A DNA stretch of 15,988 bases from Sphingomonas bacterium. GTDB lineage: Bacteria; Pseudomonadota; Alphaproteobacteria; Sphingomonadales; Sphingomonadaceae. The notes beneath the pieces were generated by a model. It searched no databases and had not been told where the DNA came from. It saw only the letters and a program-made list of their open reading frames with translations. Below, piece after piece: positions 15,047 to 15,988 of the stretch. The position numbers and the translations under genes are program-made. Every line of letters begins with the position of its first letter. Position 1 is the first letter of the stretch. The stretch spans positions 1 to 15,988 of the forward strand of contig NZ_CAHJWX010000014.1 of assembly GCF_903643065.1 (NCBI RefSeq). The letters are read 5' to 3'.

Positions 15047-15988
15047 AGCGCCTCGATGATCGTCACGTTGGCCAGGCCGCCCCCCTCGCACATAGTCTGC
15101 AATCCATAGCGCCGTCCCCGCGCGCGCAGCGCATGAACCAGCGTCGCCATCAGCTTGGTGCCGCTCGCGCCGAGCGGATGGCCGAGCGCGATCGCGCCAC
15201 CGTTCACGTTGAGCCGCGCATGGTCGGCGCCGACATGCCGCAACCAGGCGAGCGGGATCGACGCGAACGCCTCGTTGACCTCGTACAGGTCGATCTCGCC
15301 GATCGACAGCCCGGCCTTCTTCAGCGCCTTCTCGGTCGCGAATAGCGGCTCCTCCAGCATCACCACCGGATCGCCGCCGGTGACGGTCAGGTCAACGATG
15401 CGGGCGAGCGGGGACAATCCATGCGTCTTGAGCGCGCGCTCGGAAACGACCAGCACGGCCGAGGCACCATCGCAGATTTGACTGGCGTTGCCGGCGGTGA
15501 TCACGCCGCCGTCCACCAGCGTTCGCAACGAGCCGATCGACTCAGCGGTCGCATCGAACCTTATGCCCTCGTCGCGCTCGTGCACCGCCGGCGTGCCATC
15601 GGGCAGCGTCACCGCGACCGGCGCGAGTTCCCCGGCGAATGCGCCGCGCGTCGTCGCTTCGGCCGCGCGACGATGGCTTTCGAGCGCATAGGCATCGAGG
15701 TCGTCGCGCGTGAAACCATATTTCTTCGCGATCATCTCCGCGCCTGCAAACTGGCTGAATCCATCTACGCCGAAGCGCTTGAATACCGTGTCGCTGTGCG
15801 ATCGGGCACCCTGCTCGGCAAGTGCCGGCGATCCCATCGGTACGCGGCTCATGCTTTCCACCCCAGCCGCAACCACCACATCCTGGGTGCCCGACATCAC
15901 GGCTTGCGCGGCGAACTGCACGGCCTGTTGCGAGGAACCGCACTGGCGGTCGATCGTGACGGCTGGCACACTCTGCGGCAGGCGCGAG
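15043..15988 (-). CDS. Acetyl-CoA acyltransferase (thiolase), partial, N-terminus outside window
   Basis: The C-terminal 314 codons of a degradative thiolase, which cleaves 3-oxoacyl-CoA with CoA. The frame stays open to the right edge (SRLPQS before VPAVTIDRQC), so the true start lies beyond it; the GTG at 15969 is internal. All catalytic elements are present: the nucleophilic Cys in DRQCGSSQQA (codon near 15940), NEAFA, the His in NGGAIALGHPLGASG and the second Cys in CEGGGLAN. The CEGGG form, instead of CIGGG, occurs in many FadA-type thiolases, including the steroid-degradation enzymes FadA5 and FadA6. It overlaps the DUF35 gene by four bases. It probably performs the thiolytic step for the cluster. 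Confidence 0.93.
   Translation of the reverse strand, partial: SRLPQSVPAVTIDRQCGSSQQAVQFAAQAVMSGTQDVVVAAGVESMSRVPMGSPALAEQGARSHSDTVFKRFGVDGFSQFAGAEMIAKKYGFTRDDLDAYALESHRRAAEATTRGAFAGELAPVAVTLPDGTPAVHERDEGIRFDATAESIGSLRTLVDGGVITAGNASQICDGASAVLVVSERALKTHGLSPLARIVDLTVTGGDPVVMLEEPLFATEKALKKAGLSIGEIDLYEVNEAFASIPLAWLRHVGADHARLNVNGGAIALGHPLGASGTKLMATLVHALRARGRRYGLQTMCEGGGLANVTIIEAL

Overview
The window is about 16 kb of GC-rich DNA with almost no non-coding space. It is a catabolic gene cluster from a proteobacterium. The stack of acyl-CoA dehydrogenases, crotonases, MaoC/FAS1-like dehydratase, SDRs, DUF35 protein and amidohydrolase, with the codon usage, fits an alphaproteobacterium, most likely a sphingomonad. 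That assignment is inference; no rRNA or marker gene is present. I see no tRNA, rRNA, CRISPR array, insertion sequence or integrase.

Layout. (1) Positions 1-3820, minus strand, read right to left: an AMP-forming acyl-CoA synthetase, a double-hotdog MaoC-like dehydratase, a crotonase, and the N-terminus of what looks like a fused hydratase/3-hydroxyacyl-CoA dehydrogenase. The first three are tightly packed or overlapping. (2) Positions 3883-6218, minus strand: two different acyl-CoA dehydrogenases overlapping by one base, probably a heteromeric enzyme. (3) Positions 6300-8893, plus strand and divergent from (2): a thiolase-like protein lacking the N-terminal nucleophilic cysteine, overlapping by one base a major facilitator transporter. 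(4) Positions 8896-13770, minus strand: a crotonase, a nitronate-monooxygenase-family flavoprotein, two overlapping SDRs and an amidohydrolase. (5) Positions 13837-14628, plus strand: a divergent crotonase. (6) Positions 14639-15988, minus strand: a DUF35 zinc-ribbon/OB-fold protein overlapping the end of a canonical thiolase whose start lies outside the window.

Taken together the genes encode uptake (transporter), CoA activation (synthetase), alpha,beta-dehydrogenation (dehydrogenase pair), hydration or isomerisation (MaoC protein, crotonases), oxidation of hydroxyacyl-CoA (SDRs, fused dehydrogenase), ring or side-chain chemistry (flavoprotein, amidohydrolase, atypical thiolase) and thiolysis (canonical thiolase with DUF35). 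The substrate cannot be read from the sequence. The crotonase / NMO-type flavoprotein / SDR / SDR group, with a FadD-like synthetase and paired dehydrogenases, recalls steroid or other alicyclic acid CoA pathways.

The most interesting observation is regulatory. A 15-bp, partly palindromic motif close to ACATMGSTAACTAGG occurs in four of the five intergenic gaps longer than 60 bp. In one it fills the spacer between plausible -35 and -10 boxes. This suggests a single local regulator controlling the cluster from several promoters. No regulator gene is present in the window.
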